DNA from: Anaerolineae bacterium
Lineage (GTDB): Bacteria > Chloroflexota > Anaerolineae > UBA4142 > SHND01
Direction of reading: 5' to 3'
Assembly: GCA_021463195.1 (NCBI GenBank)
Contig: JAJTXZ010000043.1
Coordinates: 1 to 41,343 of the forward strand
DNA: 41,343 nt
In this document: positions 1 through 7,435 of the stretch, in pieces
Layout: each line of letters opens with the position of its first letter
Position numbering within the stretch: the first letter of the stretch is position 1
The notes under the pieces: model-generated
What the model saw: only the letters and a program-made list of their open reading frames with translations
What the model was told of the DNA's origin: nothing
The model's database searches: none
Made by a program: the position numbers and the translations under genes

Positions 1-10
1 CGAGCGGAGG

Positions 11-48
11 CGAGAAATCTCGACCTTGCGCGTCAAACGAGATTTCTC
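11..48. repeat. Short inverted repeat (REP-like)
   Basis: GAGAAATCTCG (12-22) and CGAGATTTCTC (38-48) are perfect 11-bp inverted arms around a 15-nt spacer. The following text (tgcattcgaaatgaca) resembles the tail of dispersed intergenic palindromes common in environmental bacterial genomes. Apart from this and the promoter at 115-142, nothing else was seen in positions 1-303. Confidence 0.5.
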
Positions 49-114
49 ATTGCATTCGAAATGACAATGGCTGCTCCCTGACTTTGTGCCAGCCCTAGAA
101 ATCGCCAGGCATGA

Positions 115-142
115 TTGCATTTTCGCGCCGCGCGCTTATAAT
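115..142 (+). promoter_or_regulatory. Probable sigma-A promoter of polX
   Basis: TTGCAT (115-120), a 16-nt spacer and a perfect TATAAT (137-142). It lies about 160 nt before the chosen polX start, so the transcript would carry an untranslated leader. A purine-rich Shine-Dalgarno (gaaaagagg) sits just before the start. Confidence 0.6.
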
Positions 143-303
143 AGATTCGCATCGCTTGCGAATTTCAAAAACATTTGCGCGCCGAATTTTCGGCTCACGC
201 ATGGTTGCGGTCAAGAGAGACAAAATGTTTCTTTTGTCATGTGATATTGCGACGAGTTAAATTCTCGGTAGGCAAATGTTTTTTATTTGGGAAAAGAGGT
301 TCT

Positions 304-2142
304 ATGCCGCGCAAAAGCGCAGACGCCAAGCCGACCAAACGGGATGCGCCCCAAAAGCGAAAATCGAAAACCGAATCAGTCGAATCCGTCGCGGCTGCGC
401 GTCTTTGGTCGAATCAGGAAATCGCCGCGCTGCTGAAACGCATCGGCGATATTCTCGCCATTCAGGGCGAAAACCGTTTCAAAATTATCGCGTATCAACG
501 CGCGGCGGACGTGATTGAACATTCGTCGCGCGGGGTGCAAGAACTTTGGGCGGGCGACGCGGCAAACTTGCGCGCGATTGACGGCGTGGGCGCAGCGATT
601 GCGGACAAGTTGGACGAATTGTTTCGCGTGGGGCAGATGAGTTATTACGAAAAAATTCGCGCGCAGCTGCCCGAAGGATTGGTGGACTTGCTTGCCATTC
701 CCGGCGTTGGACCCAAAACGGCGGCGAAATTTTGGAAAGAATTTCACATCACCACGCTCGACGGTTTGAAACAGGCGCTCGAAAATCCAGATAAAAATTT
801 GCCGGGCTTGGGCGCTAAAACGATTGACAATTTGAAACAGGGCTTTAATACGCTTGGCGCGCATACGACGCGGGTGCGGCTCGCCGTCGCGTTTTATTTC
901 GCTCAAGAATTGATGGATGGGTTAGAACGCGCGTGCGGCAAAGCGATTGAAAAAATTTCGCCCGCGGGCAGTTTGCGGCGGCTCCGCCCGACGATTGGCG
1001 ATATTGATTTACTCGTCGCGTCGCGGTCGCCGGAAAAAATTTTGGACGCGTTTGTGAAATTGTCGCAGGCGCGCGAGGTCTTGGCGCGCGGCGACACGAA
1101 AGCGTCCATCGTCGCGCACAATGGGATGCAAGCCGATTTGCGCGTGTTGGAGCCGCAACGCTGGGGCACCGCGCTGCAATATTTTACGGGCAGTCGCGAA
1201 CACAATATCCGTATCCGCGATCTAGCGTTAAAAAAGGGCTTGTCTTTGTCCGAGTGGAGTTACACGCGCGTAAAAAGCGGCAAAGAAATATTGTGCGCGG
1301 ACGAAGCGCAAGTATATGCCGCAATCGGCATGCCGTGGATACCGCCCGAACTGCGCGAGGCGTCCGGCGAAATCGAAGCCGCGCTGCAAAATAAATTGCC
1401 CAACCTGATTCAACTGAGCGATTTAAAGGGCGATTTGCAATGTCATTCGAAATGGAGCGACGGCAGCGCGACGATTCGAGAAATGGCGGAGGGGGCGCGC
1501 GCGCGCGGTTTGAAATATATCGCCATCACCGATCATTCGCAAGGGCTTGGCGTCGCGCGCGGCCTCGACCCAAAGCGCACGCGCGCGCAGTGGAAAGAGA
1601 TTGACGCGTTGAATGCCGAATACGGCGGCGCGTTTCGCGTGCTCAAAAGCGTCGAGGTCGAAATTCGCGCGGACGGCGCGCTCGATTTGCCCGACGATTT
1701 GCTCGCGGGTTACGATATTGTGTTGGCGACCACGCACAGCGCGTTGAATCAGCCGCGCGAAAAAATCACCGCGCGCGTTACGCGCGCGCTGCGCCATCCT
1801 TACGTAGATATTTTTGGACATCCCACGGGCCAACTCATCGGCGCGCGCGAACCGAGCGCGTTGGATTTGGAAGAGGTGTATCGCGTCGCGTTGGAAACCG
1901 GCACGCTGTTGGAAATTGACGGTTCGAGCGAACGTATGGATTTGAACGATGTAAACGCGCGACGCGCGATGGAGCGCGGCGTCAAATTAACGATTGACAG
2001 CGACGCGCACAATCCCGCTGGCTTTGACGATTTGTATTGGGGCATCGCGATGGCGCGGCGCGCGTGGCTGACCAAAAACGACGTATTGAATACGTTGGAA
2101 TGGGACGATTTGCGGAAACATTTGAAACGAAACAAAAAATAA
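304..2142 (+). CDS. polX: DNA polymerase X family protein with PHP domain
   Basis: Bacterial PolX, a gap-filling repair polymerase of 612 residues (family usually about 570-580). In order: a helix-hairpin-helix N-terminal region (GVGAAIADKL, then IPGVGPKTAAKFWKEF), the nucleotidyltransferase core with the GSLRR signature and the metal-binding DID of GDIDLL, and a C-terminal PHP domain (DLQCHSKWSDG, AITDHS, FGHPTG, IDSDAHN) that in characterised relatives carries 3'-5' exonuclease and AP-endonuclease activity. The first PHP histidine position is Gln, as I recall from some other bacterial PolX. The frame is open upstream to 175, but ATG 304 has a Shine-Dalgarno and the upstream residues look noncoding. 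The first about 55 residues are lysine-rich and probably disordered. Confidence 0.93.
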   Translation: MPRKSADAKPTKRDAPQKRKSKTESVESVAAARLWSNQEIAALLKRIGDILAIQGENRFKIIAYQRAADVIEHSSRGVQELWAGDAANLRAIDGVGAAIADKLDELFRVGQMSYYEKIRAQLPEGLVDLLAIPGVGPKTAAKFWKEFHITTLDGLKQALENPDKNLPGLGAKTIDNLKQGFNTLGAHTTRVRLAVAFYFAQELMDGLERACGKAIEKISPAGSLRRLRPTIGDIDLLVASRSPEKILDAFVKLSQAREVLARGDTKASIVAHNGMQADLRVLEPQRWGTALQYFTGSREHNIRIRDLALKKGLSLSEWSYTRVKSGKEILCADEAQVYAAIGMPWIPPELREASGEIEAALQNKLPNLIQLSDLKGDLQCHSKWSDGSATIREMAEGARARGLKYIAITDHSQGLGVARGLDPKRTRAQWKEIDALNAEYGGAFRVLKSVEVEIRADGALDLPDDLLAGYDIVLATTHSALNQPREKITARVTRALRHPYVDIFGHPTGQLIGAREPSALDLEEVYRVALETGTLLEIDGSSERMDLNDVNARRAMERGVKLTIDSDAHNPAGFDDLYWGIAMARRAWLTKNDVLNTLEWDDLRKHLKRNKK

Positions 2143-2215
2143 TTTCAGATTGCGGGTTTCAAATCTTGGGTTAAAGGATGGTCGCTTTTACCGCGAATTT
2201 GAAATCTGAAATCAT
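2141..2215. repeat. Interrupted inverted repeat between polX and bpsA-speD
   Basis: ATTTCAGATT, a short gcggg insertion and TTCAAAT on the left pair with ATTTGAAATCTGAAAT on the right. It is an intergenic hairpin directly after the polX stop and may terminate transcription, although no U-tract follows. Confidence 0.4.
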
Positions 2216-2224
2216 AAAGCGTAA

Positions 2225-3724
2225 ATGGAAACGACGGTTCTCTCGCGCGCCATCCGCGCGGGCAGCGACGATATTGCGCGCGTTATGCGCGCGTTACTCG
2301 AATATTCAGACGCATGGCAAGTGGCGGGCCACGCCAACGTGCCATTTGCCGATCTAGTCAATCTCTTGCAGCAACTGCGCGACCATGGAATGTTGGAATT
2401 TCACGGCTCGCAGTTGCTGCTTACGCGTCAGGGCGCGGAATGGGCGCGCGACATTCACGCGGCGCGGCGCGAATCGGCGACGTGTTCGGTGTGCGCGGGC
2501 AGCGGTTTTGAATTTGAACTGTTTCACGACGCGTATCATCAATTTATGCCGCTCGTGGCGCGGCGTCCGCCCGCCGAAGCGACCTATGACCAGGGCGCGT
2601 TGACGGCGGAATCGGTTTTTCGCCGACTCGCGTTCATGTACGCGCAAGGCGATGTCGCGGGCAAACGCATCTTGCTTTTGGGCGACGATGATTTGTTGAG
2701 CGTCGCGCTCGCGTTGACCGGACTGCCGCGCGAAATCGTCGTCGTCGAAATTGATCCGCGTTTGTGCGCGTTCATTCAACATCTCGCCGAAACGCGCCAG
2801 TTGAATGTGCGCGTGATTCAACACGACGCGCGCGAAAAATTGCCGGGCGATTTGCGCGCGCATTTTGATACGTTCGTCACCGACCCGTCGGAAACGATTC
2901 AAGGTCTTTTGTTGTTTGTCGAAAAAGGGTTGGCGATGCTCCAGCCCGGCGGCGCGCACGCGGGTTATTTTGGCGTCACTTTGATTGAAGCGTCGCTGCA
3001 CAAATGGAATTTGTGGGAACGTCATTTGCTCCAGAATCACGCGTTGGTTTTTACGCATATTAGCGAACCGTTCAGCGTGTACGCCAAAGGAAATGAAGCG
3101 GGCGGCGCGGTCAATCTCAATTTCGAGCCGATGCGCGAACCGCCGCGCGCGCCGTGGTATCGCGCTTCGTTTTTCCGCGTTGAAACGTTGAGCGAATTCG
3201 TGCCGCCGGTGGATTACGATTCGAATCCGCGCGATGAATTGTATCAGGATGCCGAGTCGTTGGAGGAAGCGTGGCTTGTGCTGGCGAACGGTCAGACGCA
3301 ATCGCCGATTCCGATTCCCAAAGATTTTTTGGACGCGTCCGCGCAGCGCGCCGCGCAGGCGCAGTACGGGTTGGGGCGGCACGTGATTGCGGAATTTTGG
3401 AATTGCGAAAACGCGCAATCGGAACAAGGGCTTGCGGAAGCGATTCAAGTCGCGGTGCGCGACGCGCGCGCGACGCTGCTTGATTTGAATGTGCGCCGTT
3501 TTTATCCGCAAGGATATTCCGCCATCGCGCTGCTCGCGGAATCGCATTTGAGTTTGCACGCGTGGCCCGAGCTCGGTTATGTCGCGCTCGACGTTTTCAC
3601 CTGCGGCGAAGCGGACCCGCAAAAGATTGTCCAAGCGCTTGAAGCGCATTTTAAACCGCGCGACACCGAATATATCAAAATTCCGCGCGGCAGAATGAGA
3701 ACGCACGTCGTGCCGGAAATGTAA
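2225..3724 (+). CDS. Fused branched-polyamine synthase (BpsA) and S-adenosylmethionine decarboxylase (SpeD)
   Basis: Two-domain protein of 499 residues. Residues 1-350 form a BpsA/DUF43 aminopropyltransferase: winged-helix-like N-terminus, CSVCAGSG (87-94), GDDD (153-156) and DPSET (220-224). BpsA adds aminopropyl groups from decarboxylated AdoMet to spermidine to make branched polyamines in thermophiles. Residues about 382-490 form a bacterial/archaeal class 1B SpeD: the self-cleavage site is Glu439-Ser440 (the serine becomes the pyruvoyl group), with His445 and Cys460 at exactly the spacing of Ser63/His68/Cys83 in the Thermotoga enzyme. One polypeptide would therefore make and use decarboxylated AdoMet. 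Self-cleavage would split the chain, leaving the BpsA domain on the beta chain. DPSET replaces the DPPET of the neighbouring paralogue, so the substrate may differ. No Shine-Dalgarno is evident. Confidence 0.88.
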   Translation: METTVLSRAIRAGSDDIARVMRALLEYSDAWQVAGHANVPFADLVNLLQQLRDHGMLEFHGSQLLLTRQGAEWARDIHAARRESATCSVCAGSGFEFELFHDAYHQFMPLVARRPPAEATYDQGALTAESVFRRLAFMYAQGDVAGKRILLLGDDDLLSVALALTGLPREIVVVEIDPRLCAFIQHLAETRQLNVRVIQHDAREKLPGDLRAHFDTFVTDPSETIQGLLLFVEKGLAMLQPGGAHAGYFGVTLIEASLHKWNLWERHLLQNHALVFTHISEPFSVYAKGNEAGGAVNLNFEPMREPPRAPWYRASFFRVETLSEFVPPVDYDSNPRDELYQDAESLEEAWLVLANGQTQSPIPIPKDFLDASAQRAAQAQYGLGRHVIAEFWNCENAQSEQGLAEAIQVAVRDARATLLDLNVRRFYPQGYSAIALLAESHLSLHAWPELGYVALDVFTCGEADPQKIVQALEAHFKPRDTEYIKIPRGRMRTHVVPEM

Positions 3725-3733
3725 TGCGCGTAT

Positions 3734-3862
3734 CGCAAATCGCAAATCGCAAATCGTCACTATTACATTATCGTACGATTGCGCGATCGCGCTGTACCGC
3801 CAATCTCTAATCTCTAATCTCTAATCTCTAATCTCCAATCTCCAATTCTCAATTTCTCATTC
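3734..3862. repeat. Tandem heptamer arrays upstream of bpsA
   Basis: Three CGCAAAT units (3734-3754), then nine 7-mers from 3800: CCAATCT, four CTAATCT, CCAATCT, CCAATTC, TCAATTT, CTCATTC (3800-3862). The array ends exactly where the ribosome-binding site of the next gene (acgagg) begins. The same heptamer family recurs at 14951, 16213, 16763, 17408 and 20758. Confidence 0.85.
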
Positions 3863-3872
3863 ACGAGGTTTT

Positions 3873-4937
3873 ATGTCTGAATATCAATCCTTCCAAACCA
3901 AATTGCCCGACCATATTACGCCAGGCGATGTGAAAAAAGTATTGAGCGCGATTCTTTCTGAAAACGCGCCGTGGGATTGGTTCACGCGCGCGCGCATTCC
4001 GTTCCCCTTTGCGGTCAATATCTTGCGCGAATTGCAAGCGCAGAAATATATCGAATTCGCGGGCGCCAAGACCGCGTTGACCGCGCGCGGCAAAACGTTG
4101 GCGCATGAATTGCGCGCGCGCGCCGAGCCGAACATGACTTGTCCGCGCTGCGCGGGCAGCGGAACCGATTGGGGCGCGCTGCAAAATATTTTTGACCGCT
4201 ATGCGGAAATTTACGCGGCGCGCCCGCGCGATGAAAATCCCGAATTTGACCAAGGCGCGATGACGCCCGAATCGTTGTTCCGCCGCCTCGCGTTGATGAT
4301 TCACTTGGGCGACTTGCAAGGCGCGCGCATCGTAGCTTTGGGCGATGATGATTTGGCGAGCGTAGCGATTGCGTTGACGGGCTTGGCGGAGAGCGTGACC
4401 GTGTTGGAAATTGACGCGCGCATCGGCGCGTATATTCGCGAAGTCGCGCAAAAAAATAATTTGCCCATCACGGCGCGACAGCAAGACTTGACCAAGCCGC
4501 TACCGCGCGAATTGTTGGGCGCGTTCGATACCTTTGTCTGCGATCCGCCCGAAACGGAACAAGGTTTATTGTTATTTGTCGAAAAGGGTTTGGCGTTATT
4601 GAAAAAGGGCGACGCGCGCGCGGGTTATTTTGGCGCGACGGTGATGGAGGCGTCATTGGCGAAATGGGCGCGCTGGCAAAAGCGTTTGTTGAATCATCAT
4701 GAAATCGCGTTCACGCACATTTTGCCGCCGTTCACCGAATACGCGCCGTGGCCCGATGAAAAACCGCTTGACGATATTCCGCCGCTGGCAACGCTCGCGG
4801 GCAGACCATGGTACCGCTTTGCGTTTTATCGTCTCGAAACGCTGCCCGCCTTTCAGCCCGGCGCGGATTTTCAAGCCGAACTTTCGCAAGTGTTTTATTT
4901 TGACGCCGAAGGATATTACGAGGCATGGAAGGCGTGA
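3873..4937 (+). CDS. bpsA: N4-bis(aminopropyl)spermidine synthase-like branched-polyamine synthase
   Basis: Stand-alone BpsA/DUF43 aminopropyltransferase of 354 residues, the usual family length. It has an N-terminal winged-helix-like region, CPRCAGSG (90-97), the GDDD motif (157-160) that in Thermococcus BpsA includes a catalytic aspartate, and DPPET (224-228). It is expected to transfer aminopropyl groups from decarboxylated AdoMet to the secondary amine of spermidine. It is clearly paralogous to the N-terminal part of the preceding fusion, with the same motif order and nearly identical core segments such as GLLLFVEKGLA. Start ATG 3873 follows GAGG at 4-nt spacing. Its donor could come from the SpeD domain encoded 150 bp upstream. 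Confidence 0.9.
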   Translation: MSEYQSFQTKLPDHITPGDVKKVLSAILSENAPWDWFTRARIPFPFAVNILRELQAQKYIEFAGAKTALTARGKTLAHELRARAEPNMTCPRCAGSGTDWGALQNIFDRYAEIYAARPRDENPEFDQGAMTPESLFRRLALMIHLGDLQGARIVALGDDDLASVAIALTGLAESVTVLEIDARIGAYIREVAQKNNLPITARQQDLTKPLPRELLGAFDTFVCDPPETEQGLLLFVEKGLALLKKGDARAGYFGATVMEASLAKWARWQKRLLNHHEIAFTHILPPFTEYAPWPDEKPLDDIPPLATLAGRPWYRFAFYRLETLPAFQPGADFQAELSQVFYFDAEGYYEAWKA

Positions 4938-4952
4938 TTTGCCATTTTCTCG

Positions 4953-4961
4953 TGATATAAT
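4953..4961 (+). promoter_or_regulatory. Extended -10 promoter giving a leaderless transcript
   Basis: TGaTATAAT is a perfect extended -10 (TGnTATAAT) ending 7 nt before ATG 4969. Transcription would begin at or next to the start codon. No Shine-Dalgarno is present, and no good -35 is seen, as is usual for extended -10 promoters. Confidence 0.65.
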
Positions 4962-4968
4962 TTTTTCC

Positions 4969-6228
4969 ATGAAACTGTACAACACTCTTTCGCGACAGTT
5001 GGAGGAATTCGACCCGCGCGCGCAGACGACGCGTCTGTATGTGTGCGGCATCACGCCGTACGATACGACGCATCTCGGTCACGCGGCGACTTATTGCGCG
5101 TTCGACATTTTGATTCGCTATCTCGAATATCAAGGCGGCAAGGTCATTTTCACCGAGAACGTGACCGATATTGACGACGACACGATTCGCGAGGCGCCGA
5201 AACGCGGCACGACGTGGCGCGATTTGGGCAATTATTGGACCGCGCATTTTATCCGCGATATGATTGCGTTAAATACGCGCCCGCCCGATTTTTATCCGCG
5301 CGCGACAGACGTGATGTCCGAAATTATCGAGTTCGCTCAAACATTGATCGCCAAAGGTTTTGCGTACGCATCCGGCGGCAGCGTCTATTTTCATGTGAAC
5401 GCGTACGAAAAGTTTGGGCAGCTCTCGCGGATTCCGCGCGAGCAAATGCTCGCGGTCGCCAATGAACGCGGCAATTTCCCGGACGACCCGAAAAAACGCG
5501 ATCCGCTCGATTTTGTGTTGTGGCAAGCGCAGGCGCCGGGCGAACCCGCGTGGGCTTCGCCGTGGGGCCCCGGACGACCCGGTTGGCATATCGAATGTTC
5601 GGCGATGAATTACAAAACGTTCGGACCGATTATCGAAATTCACGGCGGCGGCGCGGATTTGGTCTTTCCGCATCACGAATGCGAAATCGCGCAAATGGTG
5701 AATTTTACGGGCGAGGATTATTTCGCGCGGATTTGGATGCACACCGCGATGGTGGGCTATCAGGGCGAAAAAATGTCAAAGTCGTTGGGCAATCTCGTGA
5801 TGGTTTCCGATTTGTTGAAAACCTACACGCCCGACGCCATTCGGCTCTATCTAGCCAAGCATCATTATCGCGCGGCGTGGGAATTTACGTATGCGGATTT
5901 GGAAGCGAGTATCGTGCAATGCGCGCATTTGATTCAAGCCGCGCAAGCGACGGGCGGCGAAGGAGGCGCGATGGATTTCGCCGCCGCGCGCGCGGCATTT
6001 GAACACGCGCTCGACAATGATTTGGACGCGCCGACGGCGACAAAAGTTTTGTGCCAATACGGCGACGCCATTATTGAACATGCCGACGCGCGGCGCGATG
6101 TGCGCGCCGCGCAAGCATGGCTGCGCCGCGCGGCGACGCTTTTGGGTCTGCGGCTCGACGCGTTTGGACCCGAAGCGTACGTGCGCTTTGGATGGGAACA
6201 ACACAGCAATCGTTTTCCGACGGCGTAG
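4969..6228 (+). CDS. MshC-like cysteine-adenylating ligase (class I CysRS family)
   Basis: 419 residues, shorter than typical CysRS (about 460-480) and near the length of MshC, which joins cysteine to glucosaminyl-inositol in mycothiol synthesis. The N-terminus YVCGITPYDTTHLGHAATY matches MshC rather than the CysRS form YVCGPTVYDxxHxGNAR. LDFVLWQAQAPGEPAW, GRPGWHIECSA, HTAMVGYQGEKMSKS and HHYRAAWEF also follow MshC. Catalytic HLGH is at 35-38, KMSKS at 268-272, and probable zinc ligands are Cys26, Cys210 and His235/236. Glu239 of HHECE keeps a CysRS-like residue, so it is intermediate. The C-terminal tRNA-anticodon region looks minimal. It follows two branched-polyamine synthases; an amine acceptor is possible but unproven. 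It could also be this organism's CysRS. Start ATG 4969 is set by the extended -10 seven nt upstream. Confidence 0.82.
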   Translation: MKLYNTLSRQLEEFDPRAQTTRLYVCGITPYDTTHLGHAATYCAFDILIRYLEYQGGKVIFTENVTDIDDDTIREAPKRGTTWRDLGNYWTAHFIRDMIALNTRPPDFYPRATDVMSEIIEFAQTLIAKGFAYASGGSVYFHVNAYEKFGQLSRIPREQMLAVANERGNFPDDPKKRDPLDFVLWQAQAPGEPAWASPWGPGRPGWHIECSAMNYKTFGPIIEIHGGGADLVFPHHECEIAQMVNFTGEDYFARIWMHTAMVGYQGEKMSKSLGNLVMVSDLLKTYTPDAIRLYLAKHHYRAAWEFTYADLEASIVQCAHLIQAAQATGGEGGAMDFAAARAAFEHALDNDLDAPTATKVLCQYGDAIIEHADARRDVRAAQAWLRRAATLLGLRLDAFGPEAYVRFGWEQHSNRFPTA

Positions 6229-6250
6229 CGCGCGGCGCAGCGCGCAGAAT

Positions 6251-6289
6251 AAAAAAACGACGCCTCGAAGCGAGCGCGTCGTTTTTTTT
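6251..6289. terminator. Bidirectional intrinsic terminator
   Basis: CGACGC (6258-6263) pairs with GCGTCG (6276-6281), inner CTCG/CGAG extends the stem, and it is flanked by A7 (6251-6257) and T8 (6282-6289). It therefore works for the MshC-like gene (+) and the convergent manC (-). Confidence 0.9.
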
Positions 6290-6315
6290 CGCGTGAAAAT
6301 TAAAAATCGGAAACC

Positions 6316-7383
6316 CTACAAATATTCGTGCGCTTGGCGGCGCTTTAATTCATCCACGATTTTTTTCACTTCTTGCGCGCGGTCTTGCGGACAAATCAAG
6401 AGCGCGTCGTCCGTGTCCACTACAATCATGTTTTCCAAACCGATGGTGGCAATCAAACGGCGTTCGCCGTAAATAAACGAGGCGCGCGTGTGGACGCCGA
6501 TGTGATTGCCCTGCACGACATTCTCGCGCGCGTCGTGCGGCATCAAGGCGTACAACGCGCTCCAACTGCCGACATCGTTCCAGCCCGCGTCGAGCGGCGT
6601 CATTGCCACGCGCGCCGCGCGCTCCATAATGCCGAAATCCAACGTTTCACTTTCCAGCGCGCGCCAAGCCGCGTCAAACGTCGGCGCGTCGAGACCGGCG
6701 GCGACGATTTTTTGCAGCTGCGCGAGGGTTTGCGGCATGTGCTGCGCGAACGCGTTCAAAATCGCGTCGCCGCGCCAAATGAAAATGCCGCTGTTCCAAT
6801 AAAAATTGCCGCGTTCGAGAAATTCTTGCGCCGTTTCGAGATTCGGTTTCTCGCGGAAACGATGCGCGTGGAAGGCGGCGTGACCGTCGAGCGCGATGGC
6901 GTCGCCCGCTTCGATGTAACCGTAACCGGTCTCGGGATAGGTAGGCGTGACGCCGAGCGTGACCAGATATTTTTGATTGGCTAATGCGGCGGCGGCGCGC
7001 AAGGTATCCACAAACGATTGCGTTTTTTGGATAACATGATCGGCGGGCAAAATAATGGTGATAGCGTCCGGGTCGCGTTCGCGCAGCAGCAACGCCACGA
7101 GCGCGGCGGGCGGCGCGGTGCCGCGCCCCTCCGGTTCGCCGATGATTTGCGCGGGCGGCGCGTCCGGCAGTTGCGCGCGCACCTGTTCCACATATTCGCG
7201 ATTGGTGACGACGAAAACATTTTCGGGCGGCGTTAGCGCCGCGATGCGATCGTAGGTCTCTTGCAGCATGGTGCGCGTCGAAACCAAATCGAGTAATTGT
7301 TTGGGCTGTAATTTACGGCTGCGGGGCCAAAGGCGCGAGCCGACGCCGCCGGCGAGAATGATAGCGTAAAGATGGCTTGACAT
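6316..7383 (-). CDS. manC: Mannose-1-phosphate guanylyltransferase
   Basis: GDP-mannose pyrophosphorylase: GTP + mannose-1-phosphate gives GDP-mannose for glycan synthesis. The 355-residue protein matches the single-domain form without the C-terminal isomerase of bifunctional ManC. Visible motifs: the nucleotide loop AGGVGSRLWPRSR followed by QPKQ, EPEGRGTAPP, ILPADH, the sugar-phosphate motif FREKP, WNSGIF and WNDVGSW. It is monocistronic, ending at the shared terminator. It begins at ATG 7383, 14 nt after an extended -10. Confidence 0.93.
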   Translation of the reverse strand: MSSHLYAIILAGGVGSRLWPRSRKLQPKQLLDLVSTRTMLQETYDRIAALTPPENVFVVTNREYVEQVRAQLPDAPPAQIIGEPEGRGTAPPAALVALLLRERDPDAITIILPADHVIQKTQSFVDTLRAAAALANQKYLVTLGVTPTYPETGYGYIEAGDAIALDGHAAFHAHRFREKPNLETAQEFLERGNFYWNSGIFIWRGDAILNAFAQHMPQTLAQLQKIVAAGLDAPTFDAAWRALESETLDFGIMERAARVAMTPLDAGWNDVGSWSALYALMPHDARENVVQGNHIGVHTRASFIYGERRLIATIGLENMIVVDTDDALLICPQDRAQEVKKIVDELKRRQAHEYL

Positions 7384-7397
7384 TTTGAATCGCTTGC

Positions 7398-7406
7398 ATT
7401 ATAGCA
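7398..7406 (-). promoter_or_regulatory. Extended -10 promoter of manC
   Basis: Read on the minus strand this is TGcTATAAT, a perfect extended -10. The start site is expected about 7 nt before ATG 7383, so the leader is very short and lacks a Shine-Dalgarno. Confidence 0.6.
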
Positions 7407-7435
7407 GAAATGCGGTGATTGCATTTCGCCGACGG

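Noticed and set aside
175-303. Upstream extension of polX from 175
   Set aside because: Starts at a TTG inside the leader, residues do not resemble the family, and ATG 304 has a Shine-Dalgarno.
2354-3760. Long antisense open frame opposite bpsA-speD
   Set aside because: Arg/Ala/Phe-rich shadow of a well-supported gene; no motifs and no ribosome-binding site.
3800-3862. CRISPR array
   Set aside because: Units are 7 bp with no spacers; it is a tandem heptamer tract.
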